Below are positions 8,352 through 17,008 of a stretch of 64,000 nucleotides of DNA, piece after piece (the first letter of the stretch is position 1; each line of letters starts with the position of its first letter). The stretch lies in contig JAGKWY010000049.1 of NCBI GenBank assembly GCA_021151625.1, positions 12,741 to 76,740 of the forward strand, written 5' to 3'. The DNA comes from Gammaproteobacteria bacterium. Lineage in GTDB: Bacteria > Pseudomonadota > Gammaproteobacteria > Pseudomonadales > Cellvibrionaceae. Below the pieces are notes generated by a model that did no database searches, had not been told where the DNA came from, and saw nothing but the letters and a program-made list of their open reading frames with translations. The translations under genes were made by a program, and so were the position numbers.

Positions 8352-8756
8352 ATGCTATCTGAATCTGAAATCGAAAAAAGATTCCCCGTTTGGGATGCTT
8401 TATCCGAGCTGTTTTTAGATACTGAGCTGGATGAAACATCTCATAAGTATATTGCCAGAGTAATTCTGGAGTCTGGCTTTACCCCTGCAGAAATTCACCA
8501 GATTCTATGGAACGAGGTATTCCCAGGCGTTGGGGATAACCTAAGGTCTGTCGCAGGTGAATGGGCTGGGTTTAACCCCGAATGGCTCAAGTCCAGAATT
8601 TTGTTCGTTATATCGCAGGATGCACCTTCGCTCGCCGCAGGCGGCATAATTTCTGTTAAATCCTTAATTGAGATTACCAAGCAGGAATGGTTAAAGGTTT
8701 GCAATTACCTGCCAGACGATTACAGGAATACCATTTCACCAGGGAGCACACCATGA
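8352..8756 (+). CDS. DUF7079-like protein
   Basis: 134 residues. The pattern RFPVWDALSELFLDTELDE, followed by IARVILESGFTPAEIHQILWNEVFPGVGDNL and VAGEWAGFNPEWL, resembles the DUF7079 family as I recall it. It is a soluble, helical protein of unknown role, often found next to accessory genes. Its stop TGA overlaps the next gene's ATG (ATGA), so the two are translationally coupled. Confidence 0.7.
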   Translation: MLSESEIEKRFPVWDALSELFLDTELDETSHKYIARVILESGFTPAEIHQILWNEVFPGVGDNLRSVAGEWAGFNPEWLKSRILFVISQDAPSLAAGGIISVKSLIEITKQEWLKVCNYLPDDYRNTISPGSTP

Positions 8757-9157
8757 AATCTCTTAAAATAGCAGCCCTATTACTTACAACGATTTACAGC
8801 GCATACTCACAGGCCCTGGAATGCAAAATGTCCAATCCGGAGGAATTCGCTTGGATTGCTTCAATAAAAATTGACGAAAAAATCAGGAAAGTCACTTTAA
8901 TCGAAACAGAAGATCAAGGAAAAAAGACATATACCACCGAGCTGATTGATCTATCAGACAATCGTTATACCTTCAATCTGCCCCCACTGGAAAACTCCGG
9001 TGTAGCGAATATGTTTCTTTTATTTAAATCATTCGATCAATGGAGATTACTTTCTGTAGGTATTGAGCAAAAAGGCGGAAAAACTGTACTAAAGGCCGTG
9101 GATAAATCCACTCTCTATGAATGTATTGAAAACACTACAACAAAAGATCAACACTAA
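8753..9157 (+). CDS. Small secreted hypothetical protein
   Basis: 134 residues from ATG 8753, which overlaps the previous stop (ATGA) and has AGGGAG upstream. A signal peptide (MKSLKIAALLLTTIYSAYSQA, cut before LECKM) leads to a beta-rich mature domain with two Cys (LECKM and YECIEN), possibly one disulfide. An upstream in-frame ATG at 8687 would add a non-secretory extension and is rejected. Family unknown. Confidence 0.65.
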   Translation: MKSLKIAALLLTTIYSAYSQALECKMSNPEEFAWIASIKIDEKIRKVTLIETEDQGKKTYTTELIDLSDNRYTFNLPPLENSGVANMFLLFKSFDQWRLLSVGIEQKGGKTVLKAVDKSTLYECIENTTTKDQH

Positions 9158-9415
9158 ATGAGTGAATTTGAATGCTGCAAAAAATCCACCTGGATTTCCA
9201 TTGCTGATTTAGGGCATGCATATTCATTTGATGTTATGCTCGGAAAATGTAACCTGTGCGGAAAAGACTGGGCAAATGTATTTTGTACTGCATCGGGAAA
9301 AATCGGTTACGAATATTTAAAACCAGAGGATGCACAACAATTACTACATCTATGCAAAGTATCCGGTGCCGAGCGCAAAGCAGCGCTAAAAATCTGGATT
9401 GATAAAAATCTATAA
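9158..9415 (+). CDS. Small Cys-rich protein, putative zinc binding
   Basis: 85 residues beginning directly after the previous stop. Cysteines occur as ECCKK, KCNLCGKDW and VFCTA, a spacing compatible with a zinc ribbon-like knuckle. There is no signal peptide although the gene upstream encodes a secreted protein. The immediate junction suggests one transcript. I do not recognise the family. It is the last gene of the AT-rich accessory block. Confidence 0.6.
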   Translation: MSEFECCKKSTWISIADLGHAYSFDVMLGKCNLCGKDWANVFCTASGKIGYEYLKPEDAQQLLHLCKVSGAERKAALKIWIDKNL

Positions 9416-9453
9416 TCAGGCATTTACTCTTTTTACTACTGCGGAATTTTCTA

Positions 9454-10476
9454 ATGAACCACACCACTGCTGTTCCCTTCAAGATACTGGTAAAAAAAAT
9501 AGCTGATCGACTAGTGCTTGCCGGTATCGCACCAGAGCAAGCGCAGATTGAAGCGGAGATTATGAGCGAAGCGGATTTGCTTGGTGTTCCCTCACACGGT
9601 GTGCGTATGTTGCCACCGCTACTGAAAGCACTTGCTGAAGGGCGCGTGACCAGCAATCCACAATTTAATTATGTTCGTCAGTTTGGTGCTATTGCCGTGT
9701 TGGATTGCAACAATGGACCGGGGCGCTATGCATCGGCCAAAGCTATGCAACAGGCGATGGATTTGGCAAAAGAATTTGGTGTGGGTGTTTGCCTTGCGAA
9801 AAACACTACCCACTGGGGCCGCGCCCATGCTTATGCTAGCCGCGCGGCGCAAGCGGGTTTTATCGGCATTTGCACCACCAATGCAATTCCCACCATGGCT
9901 ATTGGCGGGGCAAAAAAAGCGGTGATTGGTAACAACCCGCTCGCTATTGGTATTCCGGGAATTAATGCGCAGGAGCCAGCCGTATTGGATATGGCTATGA
10001 GTCAGGCGGCGGTGGGTAAAGTGGGCACCTGGCTGCGCGAAGGAAAAACCTTGCCCGGTAATTGGGGAATCGACGCCGAGGGCAACCCCACCAATGATGC
10101 CAAAGCAATTTTAGGCGGTGCAGTTTTGCCCATGGGCGAACATAAAGGCGCGGGCCTAGCAGTGATGTTTGAATTGCTGACGGCGGCTTTGGCCGGCGCT
10201 GCATTTACCCAACAAATTCGCAGCAACGATGCCAGTGGCCTTGACCCACTCGCGAGTAAAATATTTATTGCGCTTAACCCGGAAGCATTTCTTGAACCAG
10301 CAGAATTCCAGCAACACGCTGCTTCGTTTATTGCCTATTTAAAAGCGGATGCAGCGCCCTTCTCCTACCCTGGTGAACGCGGCTGGCAAACGCGCGACAA
10401 ACAATTAATTTCCGGCGTAGAACTACATCAGGAAATCGTGCAGCAGTTAAATGGTGCAGGTGTCTCTTTCACATAA
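9454..10476 (+). CDS. LDH2/MDH2-family NAD(P)-dependent 2-hydroxyacid oxidoreductase
   Basis: 340 residues covering the whole family length. Visible signatures are SHGVRMLP with the catalytic His (H48), THWGRAHAYA, TTNAIPTMAIGG, and the nucleotide-site stretch IGNNPLAIGIP, all typical of the malate/L-lactate dehydrogenase type II fold unrelated to classical LDH. Members oxidise malate, lactate, ureidoglycolate, 2,3-diketogulonate or sulfolactate; which is used here cannot be read from sequence. The nearby sulfatase locus makes a sulfur-related or sugar-acid substrate conceivable, but this is inference. Cytosolic. A large inverted repeat follows the stop. Confidence 0.9.
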   Translation: MNHTTAVPFKILVKKIADRLVLAGIAPEQAQIEAEIMSEADLLGVPSHGVRMLPPLLKALAEGRVTSNPQFNYVRQFGAIAVLDCNNGPGRYASAKAMQQAMDLAKEFGVGVCLAKNTTHWGRAHAYASRAAQAGFIGICTTNAIPTMAIGGAKKAVIGNNPLAIGIPGINAQEPAVLDMAMSQAAVGKVGTWLREGKTLPGNWGIDAEGNPTNDAKAILGGAVLPMGEHKGAGLAVMFELLTAALAGAAFTQQIRSNDASGLDPLASKIFIALNPEAFLEPAEFQQHAASFIAYLKADAAPFSYPGERGWQTRDKQLISGVELHQEIVQQLNGAGVSFT

Positions 10477-10480
10477 AAAT

Positions 10481-10556
10481 GTCGGAAGGCGCCTTCGGCT
10501 TTTCCAACCTACAAGTCAATATCAACGTAGGTTGGAAGAGCGCAGCGACTTCCGAC
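10481..10556. repeat. 76-bp inverted-repeat element (REP/MITE-like) between convergent genes
   Basis: A left arm 10481-10512 (begins GTCGGAAGG, ends CCAACCTAC) pairs with a right arm 10527-10556 (begins GTAGGTTGG, ends CTTCCGAC) around a 14-nt loop. The outer 8 and inner 9 bases pair exactly, with a mismatch region inside. The right arm resembles the GTAGGTTGG-AGCGCAGCGA repeats scattered in many gammaproteobacteria. Transcribed from either side it would form a long hairpin, so it may also act as a bidirectional terminator. Confidence 0.75.
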
Positions 10557-10587
10557 TATATTTTTAACCAATAATTTCTGAAAAATT

Positions 10588-11187
10588 TCACTGCGCCGCC
10601 AGTTTCTCTACTGCTGCCAACGCTTGCTTGACGTTATCTGTCGGAGACACGCCGCTGATGGTAGCGGAAATTTTTCCATCTTCAGTAATGATGAAGGTAG
10701 TGCGCTCCGCAAAGCCATGATCAATAGCTTTACCGCGACTATCCACTTTACCCGGCGCTGCATCGCGCACATTCAATTCAAATGATTTAGCGACCTTGCC
10801 TTCCGGATCGGATGCAACGGCCACTTTGCCCGCGCAATATTCCGGGTCGGACGAGAAATCATTCAAACGCTCAATACTGTCCAGTGAAACACCAATCACG
10901 GTTGCGCCGGCTTTGGCAAACTTATCGCTGCTTACCGAGAAACTGTGTGCTTGCAAATTGCAGCCATTGGTATAAGCGGAAGGATAAAAGTAAACCACCA
11001 CCGGGCCGGATTTTAATTTTTCCTTCAGTGAAAAATCGAATGCCTTACCCGCCAGTGAGGCCTGCAGGGAAAATTCCGGTGCACTTTGTCCCGCCTCCAA
11101 TGCAGCCAGGGCAGGCAGTGCAAGCAAGCTGCCAGCAACACTGGCAACAATTTTATGTAGACACTTTTTTCTGAATGAAAACGTCAT
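10588..11187 (-). CDS. Secreted peroxiredoxin (AhpC/TSA family)
   Basis: 199 residues with an N-terminal signal peptide ending LLALPALAA. The thioredoxin-fold core has VVVYFYPSAYTNGC, with peroxidatic Cys C76. There is no Cys at +5 as in PrxQ; a second Cys is C118 (DPEYCAG), so it is either an atypical 2-Cys or 1-Cys enzyme. It would remove peroxides in the periplasm. It is the last gene of a leftward series, 39 bp after a diheme cytochrome, which could be an electron source (inference). Confidence 0.88.
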   Translation of the reverse strand: MTFSFRKKCLHKIVASVAGSLLALPALAALEAGQSAPEFSLQASLAGKAFDFSLKEKLKSGPVVVYFYPSAYTNGCNLQAHSFSVSSDKFAKAGATVIGVSLDSIERLNDFSSDPEYCAGKVAVASDPEGKVAKSFELNVRDAAPGKVDSRGKAIDHGFAERTTFIITEDGKISATISGVSPTDNVKQALAAVEKLAAQ

Positions 11188-11226
11188 AGTGAATTCCTTA
11201 ATTAAGGTTAGAGAGAAATTTTCCCA

Positions 11227-11898
11227 TTATTTTAATCCCGAAATAAAATCGTTTAAGGCGGTAATTTCTGCATCCGATAATTTTTCGGTCATTTTATTCA
11301 TTAAACCATCGGCACTATTAGTCCTTGCGCCAGCGCGCCAATCGCGCAATTGCTGATCCAGGTAATGCCAATCCTGCCCGGCCAGCACCGGAATTGATGC
11401 CGGGTCCAGCTCCGGGTAGCCATCAACAGCCTTATCTACTCCTTTACCATCAACACCATGGCAAGCAACGCAAGCCTGTATACCGCGCTTGGCATCGCCC
11501 TGCAGAAATAATGCCTGCCCCTGGGGATTGGTTGAGCCCTCACCACTCATGGCCGGCTGGCTGGCGTACCAGGCGAGGATATCGACCACATCAGTGTCAT
11601 CCAGGTTCCGCGCCATCATTGCCATAAAATCATTATGGCGTTCGCCGCTGCGAAAATCCTGGAATTGCTTTAGCAAATAATCCGGGCTCTGCCCCGCCAG
11701 CTTGGGAATTTTGGCTGACTCATTGGGCGCGTGGATATTGCCATCAATACCGTGACACTCCGCACAGCGCTCATCCTCTGCTTTTATTTTCCCGGCTGCG
11801 GCATTGCCGGGAAAATCTGTAGCATGAGTACTAATCCCCACTAAACAACTCCACAACACCCCTGCCAATAACAGCGGCTGGTTTCTTATTTTCACCAT
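11227..11898 (-). CDS. Diheme cytochrome c (c4-like), periplasmic
   Basis: 223 residues with a signal peptide and two heme c motifs: CAECH (C45, C48, H49) and CVACH (C143, C146, H147). Each domain is followed by a PxLAGQ stretch and a conserved Met, as in cytochrome c4 and c553-type two-domain proteins that shuttle electrons between respiratory complexes. It lies between a cytochrome c'-like gene (118 bp upstream) and the peroxiredoxin (39 bp downstream). Confidence 0.92.
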   Translation of the reverse strand: MVKIRNQPLLLAGVLWSCLVGISTHATDFPGNAAAGKIKAEDERCAECHGIDGNIHAPNESAKIPKLAGQSPDYLLKQFQDFRSGERHNDFMAMMARNLDDTDVVDILAWYASQPAMSGEGSTNPQGQALFLQGDAKRGIQACVACHGVDGKGVDKAVDGYPELDPASIPVLAGQDWHYLDQQLRDWRAGARTNSADGLMNKMTEKLSDAEITALNDFISGLK

Positions 11899-12016
11899 TT
11901 TCTACTAGTACCCGCCTCTAGCCACTAACACCCGGGCTCTAACACCTGGCCCTAGATTACACCGTTAAACTACGAACCTGCCTTATTCCTCCTTGTAAAC
12001 CTAGTCCCTTGTAAAC

Positions 12017-12430
12017 TTAGTCCTCCTTGTAAAAGTTATGGCAGGTTTTACAGGTGCGTGCGAGGTCGGTTGCGGTATTGGCCGCGCTCTCAAAATCCTC
12101 TTGTTTGAGGAAGGTAATAATCTCATCGGAAAACTTGATACTTTTGGTGGTTAAATCCACTGCTTCTGCAACATCCTTACCTGCAGCCGTTTCCTTTTTA
12201 TAGTGCTCAGCCACCACCGCGAACAATTCATTCAGGGTTTGCGCATCGGCAATGGCTGATTCCGCATTTTCCAGTGAAATATTGGAAGACAGGTTATCGT
12301 TAGTGCTTTCAATGGACTGCATTAAGTCCATATCCATTTCCGCCTCTTCCGCAAAAGGTGCAGAAACCACCAACAGATTAGCACCCAACAGCAATACCAA
12401 AAAACGTGTAGCTACAGCAAGGTTACGCAT
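12017..12430 (-). CDS. Class II-type monoheme cytochrome c, periplasmic
   Basis: 137 residues from ATG 12430, preferred over a TTG 12 bases upstream because GGGA precedes it and the signal peptide then starts MRNLAVATRFLVLLLG. The heme motif CKTCH (C127, C130, H131) lies at the very C-terminus after a helical body, the arrangement of cytochrome c' and related four-helix cytochromes. It lies downstream of a terminator for the DUF1501 unit and so probably has its own promoter. Confidence 0.85.
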   Translation of the reverse strand: MRNLAVATRFLVLLLGANLLVVSAPFAEEAEMDMDLMQSIESTNDNLSSNISLENAESAIADAQTLNELFAVVAEHYKKETAAGKDVAEAVDLTTKSIKFSDEIITFLKQEDFESAANTATDLARTCKTCHNFYKED

Positions 12431-12579
12431 AAATTCCCGCAATTCAATATCAGTAAAAGGAAAGCAAAAAATATCAATCTGGATTTAAAAAAGGAAATAT
12501 CAAATTTATTAAAAAAATAAAAAACTGGAATATAAAAATAAAATCGAATCACACTAAAAGAATATTAAAAACAGTGGAT

Positions 12580-12605
12580 AAAAAACGAGGCAGCAGAGCT
12601 GCCTC
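12580..12605 (-). terminator. Rho-independent terminator of the DUF1549-DUF1501 unit
   Basis: Perfect 8-bp stem (GAGGCAGC / GCTGCCTC) with a 3-base loop at 12587-12605. On the minus strand it is followed by GTTTTTT. It sits 77 bp past the DUF1501 stop. Confidence 0.85.
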
Positions 12606-12635
12606 ACAAATCACCCTAAAAAGTTGGTATTAATC

Positions 12636-12667
12636 AAGGATTGCTTTAATTAAGGATCGCTTTAATT
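12636..12667. repeat. 16-bp tandem repeat, two copies
   Basis: AAGGATTGCTTTAATT at 12636-12651 and AAGGATCGCTTTAATT at 12652-12667, one mismatch, with a partial third copy (AAGAATC). It lies between the DUF1501 stop and its terminator, so in the transcript it is 3' UTR. No function is evident. Confidence 0.7.
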
Positions 12668-12681
12668 AAGAATCAATCAAA

Positions 12682-14136
12682 TTAAGCCAAAATATCTTTA
12701 ATCACCTTGCCGAAAACTACGGTTGGGCGCTCTGAGCGACCATTGTTAATAAAGGTGGTTTTCAAGTGATTCAAGCCTAACAAATGCAACACGGTGGCAT
12801 GCAGGTCGTAGGTATCTACAGCGGTATCCTTGTCCGCAACCTGTACGCCGAGCTCATCGGTTGCACCGTAGGTAAAGCCAGCTTTCAATCCTCCACCCGC
12901 CATCCATTGGGTGTAGCCCCATGGGTTGTGGTCGCGACCGGTGCCGCTTTCGCCCCAGGGCGTGCGCGCAAATTCAGAAGTCCACACCACCAGGGTAGTG
13001 TCCAGCAAGCCTTGCGATTTCAAATCTTCCAGCAAACCCGCGATAGGTTTATCCACCATTTTCGCCATCAAACCGTGGTTTTTATCCAGATCATCATGCG
13101 CATCCCAACTGGTGATTTCAGCTTCACCATCGGGTGCACCACTTACTACCTGAATAAAACGCACACCGCGCTCCACTAAACGGCGCGCGCGCAAAAGCGT
13201 AGTACCGTAACTTGCGCTTACCGGATCATCGATACCATAAAGCTTTTTGGTTGCATCACTTTCTTTGCTCAAATCAACTGCTTCAGGTGCAGCCACTTGC
13301 ATGCGATCTGCCAATTCATAGGAACGCAAACGCGCTTTTAATTCGCTATCTAACGGACGATCGCTCGCACCGATTTGATTGAGTTTATTCAACAGATCAA
13401 GCGAGTTACGCTGTTGCAAAGCAGAGCGCAATTCAGGGCGATCCAGATAATAAATAGGCGATGCACCCGGGCGGAATGCCGTACCTTGATAAACCGCTGG
13501 CAAGAAACCTGAATGCCAGTTCACTGAACCTGCGCGCGGTTCTGCAGCGCCGTTGTACAGAACTACGTAAGGTGGCAGATCTGGATTCGCGGTACCCAGC
13601 GCGTAGGAGATCCATGCACCCAGCGATGGACGGCCCGGGTTTAAATCACCGGTATTCAATTTCAGAATAGAAATATCGTGAGTTGCACCAATGGTCACAC
13701 TGGATTTAATAAAGGTAAGTTTGTCCGCCTGGGTGGCAAGGTTTGGCAGCAAGTTAGAAAACCAGGCACCACTTTCGCCATATTGTTTCCAGCTTCTGTT
13801 TTTGGATACAAACAATTCATTCACACCACCCTGGGTACTGGTTTTGATACCTTTCAGGAAAGAATCAGGTACACCTTTGCCCGCATTTTTTACCAGCTCG
13901 GGTTTGTAATCGTATAGGTCCAGGGTGCTGGGCGCGCCGTTTTGGTGTAACCAGATTACCGATTTAATTTTTGCGGGAAAGTGTGACTCTTTGGGAGCCA
14001 ATGGATCTGCCGGGTTAACCAGATCTGCGGCTACTGCAGCATTAACATTCAAACCGGGAATAGCGCCAGCCAGGGCGGCACCACCTACTCCAAGGCCCGT
14101 GTTCTTTAAAAAATCGCGACGTGATTTATTGTCCAT
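12682..14136 (-). CDS. DUF1501 Tat-exported protein (sulfatase/alkaline phosphatase-like fold)
   Basis: 484 residues. A twin-arginine signal is clear (KSRRDFLKNTGLGVGGAALAG). The DUF1501 hallmarks are WLHQNGAPSTLDLYDYKPEL near the N-terminus, the central ARRLVERGVRFIQVV, and TSEFARTPWGE near the C-terminus. The family belongs to the alkaline-phosphatase/sulfatase superfamily, and no member has a settled reaction. It starts 73 bp after the DUF1549/DUF1553 gene, the partnership typical of Planctomycetes, and ends at its own terminator. It is secreted folded, presumably with a metal. Confidence 0.92.
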   Translation of the reverse strand: MDNKSRRDFLKNTGLGVGGAALAGAIPGLNVNAAVAADLVNPADPLAPKESHFPAKIKSVIWLHQNGAPSTLDLYDYKPELVKNAGKGVPDSFLKGIKTSTQGGVNELFVSKNRSWKQYGESGAWFSNLLPNLATQADKLTFIKSSVTIGATHDISILKLNTGDLNPGRPSLGAWISYALGTANPDLPPYVVLYNGAAEPRAGSVNWHSGFLPAVYQGTAFRPGASPIYYLDRPELRSALQQRNSLDLLNKLNQIGASDRPLDSELKARLRSYELADRMQVAAPEAVDLSKESDATKKLYGIDDPVSASYGTTLLRARRLVERGVRFIQVVSGAPDGEAEITSWDAHDDLDKNHGLMAKMVDKPIAGLLEDLKSQGLLDTTLVVWTSEFARTPWGESGTGRDHNPWGYTQWMAGGGLKAGFTYGATDELGVQVADKDTAVDTYDLHATVLHLLGLNHLKTTFINNGRSERPTVVFGKVIKDILA

Positions 14137-14209
14137 TGCGTAGATCTCACTAGTAAATTGTTAGAAATAATTTATTAAATTCACATTAAGGCTTGTTTGA
14201 TTTTGCGTA

Positions 14210-16603
14210 TCAGAAGCGATACGCAAAATCGTTGGAGTTAGCCACGGCGTGCACCAGGTCCACAAAAGCAGCCGCTTTGAATGGGTCCAGATTTTTGGTG
14301 TCTTTCAAACCGGTTGGCACTGCCACTTCAAATTTGTCGGTCCAGGTTTTTGACTCAACCAGTTTTTGCTGTTCCTTCAAGAAACCTTTAAGCGCTGATT
14401 TTTCTTTGCCCGTGGGTTTGCGTGAAAAGAGAATTTCATACAACTTGTCGATTTGTGCACTTTCATTTGCACCCGCTTCAGAAATTACCCGGCCTGCCAA
14501 TGCTTGCGACCAACCGAATACCACGTCACTGTTGAACAGGGTCAGTGCTTGCAATGGTGTGGTAGTTACATCGCGCTTGTGATGCGGCTTGGATGGATCA
14601 GCCGGATCAAACGACGCCGTCAATGGGTAAGGCAAGCTGCGACGCACAAAGGTGTAAATACTGCGGCGCTTGTGATCGTTCGGGTCTTTGGCTTCTTCCC
14701 AGAGTGCACCGCCCTGGCCATTGGCCAATACATTGCCTGCCACTAAACTCGCGGGCACTTTCGGGAATACCGCTGGGCCACCAATGGTTTCATCCAACTC
14801 ACCCGATGCATAAAGCAATGAATCGCGCAGCTCTTCTGCTTCCAAACGCTTGCGCGGATAAGTCGCCAGCAGTTTGTTGTTCGGATCGAGTTTCAGCGCT
14901 TCTGCACGCTCGTCAGATGATTGGCGATAGACAGAAGACAACACAATTTCACGTTGCAGTTTTTTCACATCCCAACCGCTTTGCACAAAATTAGAGGCGA
15001 GATAATCCAACAACTCCGGATGCGTTGGTTTGTCACCGGCGCGACCAAAATCTTCCACAATACCGGCAATCCCTTTGTTAAAGAGCTGTGCCCACACACG
15101 GTTGACATACACACGTGAAGTCAATGGATTTTGTGGATCTGCAATCCAGTTAGCCAGTGCCGTGCGACGGCCAGTTGAATTTGCAGTTGGAGTAATTTTC
15201 AGGTCGTAATTCGCCGCCCAGAGTTTTGGCAAGCCAGGCTCAACTGCTTCCAATGGACGCTCGTGAATACCGTTGAAACGCACATGGGTTGGTGGAGCCT
15301 GAGTGCCCAGATCCGTTAATGCGGTATAGGTTTTTGAACCGCGACGTGGACGCAGGTTATCGAATTTTTTCAATTCCTCCGTCAAACGCTCGTACTCGTT
15401 CCACAATTCCACATTGGCCGCAACATATTGCGGGTGATCTTTGTTGGCAGTGGTTTCACGCAAATACGCAGCGATATCACGCTCGGAGGCCACTGCATTC
15501 AAACGTGCGTTCACCCAGGTATCCAACGGTGTCCATTGGTCTTTTGCTTTAAAGATTGCATCGCGACTATCGGTTAAGTAACGCTCGTTGTGATACTTGC
15601 GACCGGCAACGCGCACTTTATCGAGAATCGCTTTCTGCTGATCAGTAATGGGTTTAATGGCCGCTTGATAAACCGCTTGCGCCGTCACGAAATCAAGATC
15701 CCATTGGCTTTCAGTACCTTTCGCCAACTCCACACGCTCGTTGTTAAAGGTGTTAGCAAAAAATGCCTGCAGCTGGAAATATTCTTTCTGGCTGATTTTG
15801 TCGATTTTATGGTTGTGACATCTTGCGCAACCGATAGTCGATGCAAGGAAAGTTTCACCTACCAGGTCAGTCATATCCGTCGCGATTTGATAATGACGCT
15901 GCACCAGGTCACGCGAGTTAAAGTTATCCGGATAACCGGCCAGCAAGCCGGTGGCGATTTTTGCTTCCTGGCTGTCGGGCCACAATTCATCGCCCGCAAT
16001 TTGTTCGCGAATAAATGTGTCGAACGGTTTATTGTCATTAAAGGCTTTAATCACGTAATCGCGATAGCGCCAGTTGTTCGGACGCGTCTGGTCATTCTGG
16101 AAACCGGCGCTGTCAGCATAACGAGCCAGATCCAACCAACGACGTGCCTGACGCTCACCAAAGTGCGGTGAAGCAAGCAAACGATCAACCAGCTTTTCAT
16201 AAGCATCGGGTGATTTGTCTTTTTCAAACGCGGCCACTTCGGCGGGTGTTGGCAGCAAGCCAATCAAATCCAGTGTTACGCGGCGAATATAGGTTGCACG
16301 ATCGGCTTCTTCAGCAGGCTCAAGCCCATACTCATTCAAACGCGCCAAAATAAAATTATCGATTGGTGAGCGAGCCCATTTGCTATTACCTGCATCGGGA
16401 ACAGCCACATTGGTTTTTACCGGTTCATAAGCCCAGTCTCTAGAGGCAGTACTAGTAATGGGTTTTACTTTTTCTGCTTTGGCTGCCGCCGGCTTTTTAG
16501 CCGCGGCATCAGCTTTAGCATCGGCGGCATAGGCCTGTCCCAAGCCAAATACGGTTGCCGATAAACCCAGCGCTATGGCCAGGTATAATTTCTTTTTGTT
16601 CAT
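14210..16603 (-). CDS. DUF1549/DUF1553 (planctomycete-type) secreted protein with single heme c motif
   Basis: 797 residues. There is a Sec signal peptide (MNKKKLYLAIALGLSATVFG, cut after AYA) and an Ala/Lys-rich linker, then DUF1549 (SPIDNFILARLNEYGLEPA, RRVTLDLIGLLPTP, RRWLDLARYADSAGFQND) and the heme motif CARCH (C259, C262, H263) followed by DKISQKEYFQLQAFF. DUF1553 follows, with NPLTSRVYVNRVWAQLFNKGIVEDFG-like features and TPLQALTLFN. The usual extra N-terminal cytochrome (PSCyt1) is absent, so only one heme would bind. It is the first gene of the unit with DUF1501, divergent from a TonB receptor. Confidence 0.92.
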   Translation of the reverse strand: MNKKKLYLAIALGLSATVFGLGQAYAADAKADAAAKKPAAAKAEKVKPITSTASRDWAYEPVKTNVAVPDAGNSKWARSPIDNFILARLNEYGLEPAEEADRATYIRRVTLDLIGLLPTPAEVAAFEKDKSPDAYEKLVDRLLASPHFGERQARRWLDLARYADSAGFQNDQTRPNNWRYRDYVIKAFNDNKPFDTFIREQIAGDELWPDSQEAKIATGLLAGYPDNFNSRDLVQRHYQIATDMTDLVGETFLASTIGCARCHNHKIDKISQKEYFQLQAFFANTFNNERVELAKGTESQWDLDFVTAQAVYQAAIKPITDQQKAILDKVRVAGRKYHNERYLTDSRDAIFKAKDQWTPLDTWVNARLNAVASERDIAAYLRETTANKDHPQYVAANVELWNEYERLTEELKKFDNLRPRRGSKTYTALTDLGTQAPPTHVRFNGIHERPLEAVEPGLPKLWAANYDLKITPTANSTGRRTALANWIADPQNPLTSRVYVNRVWAQLFNKGIAGIVEDFGRAGDKPTHPELLDYLASNFVQSGWDVKKLQREIVLSSVYRQSSDERAEALKLDPNNKLLATYPRKRLEAEELRDSLLYASGELDETIGGPAVFPKVPASLVAGNVLANGQGGALWEEAKDPNDHKRRSIYTFVRRSLPYPLTASFDPADPSKPHHKRDVTTTPLQALTLFNSDVVFGWSQALAGRVISEAGANESAQIDKLYEILFSRKPTGKEKSALKGFLKEQQKLVESKTWTDKFEVAVPTGLKDTKNLDPFKAAAFVDLVHAVANSNDFAYRF

Positions 16604-17008
16604 TCACTCGGCAGCGGTTATTTATGTTTTTGATTGGAAAGGAAAAAATATTTTCATTGTTGTAACCACATAAGCTTATAACCAGCTAAAAAAACGTTTT
16701 AACCTGACTGGATAAAAACAATTGCGCTGCTCATTGCTATGCAGCCAACAGCCGTCACTGTTAATTATTAACTAGTGGAAAATATCCTTGCTAAAGTGAT
16801 TATTTTTCAACAGCGATCGCGAACAGGAAAAATTCATAAACCAATTTACCAAAAGGAATTTTCAGAAAAAAATATCAACCGCCAAACCCTTGTGCTGCAA
16901 GGATTTTCACTTTTTAAACAAGACATGGAAAAGTTTTATGAAGGTCTACTGGCATATTAATTGCCCAATCACTCCTGACACACGCATTTACCGATCAGGA
17001 GTTATTGA
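16604..17008. promoter_or_regulatory. Divergent intergenic region (DUF1549 unit / TonB receptor)
   Basis: A 405-bp AT-rich gap between divergent genes that must contain promoters in both directions. An SD (CAGGAG) stands before the receptor ATG. I see no long palindrome or repeat. The shared control region is the main sequence argument that the DUF1549/DUF1501 unit and the receptor belong to one locus. Confidence 0.6.

Noticed and set aside
1..9420. Complete integron attC sites
   Set aside because: TAACAA cores are present but no paired GTTRRRY end with suitable spacing was found by eye, so I did not annotate attC sites.
12636..12667. 16-bp tandem repeat as a regulatory element
   Set aside because: It lies between a stop codon and its terminator in an AT-rich stretch, so a regulatory role is unlikely; kept only as a repeat feature.
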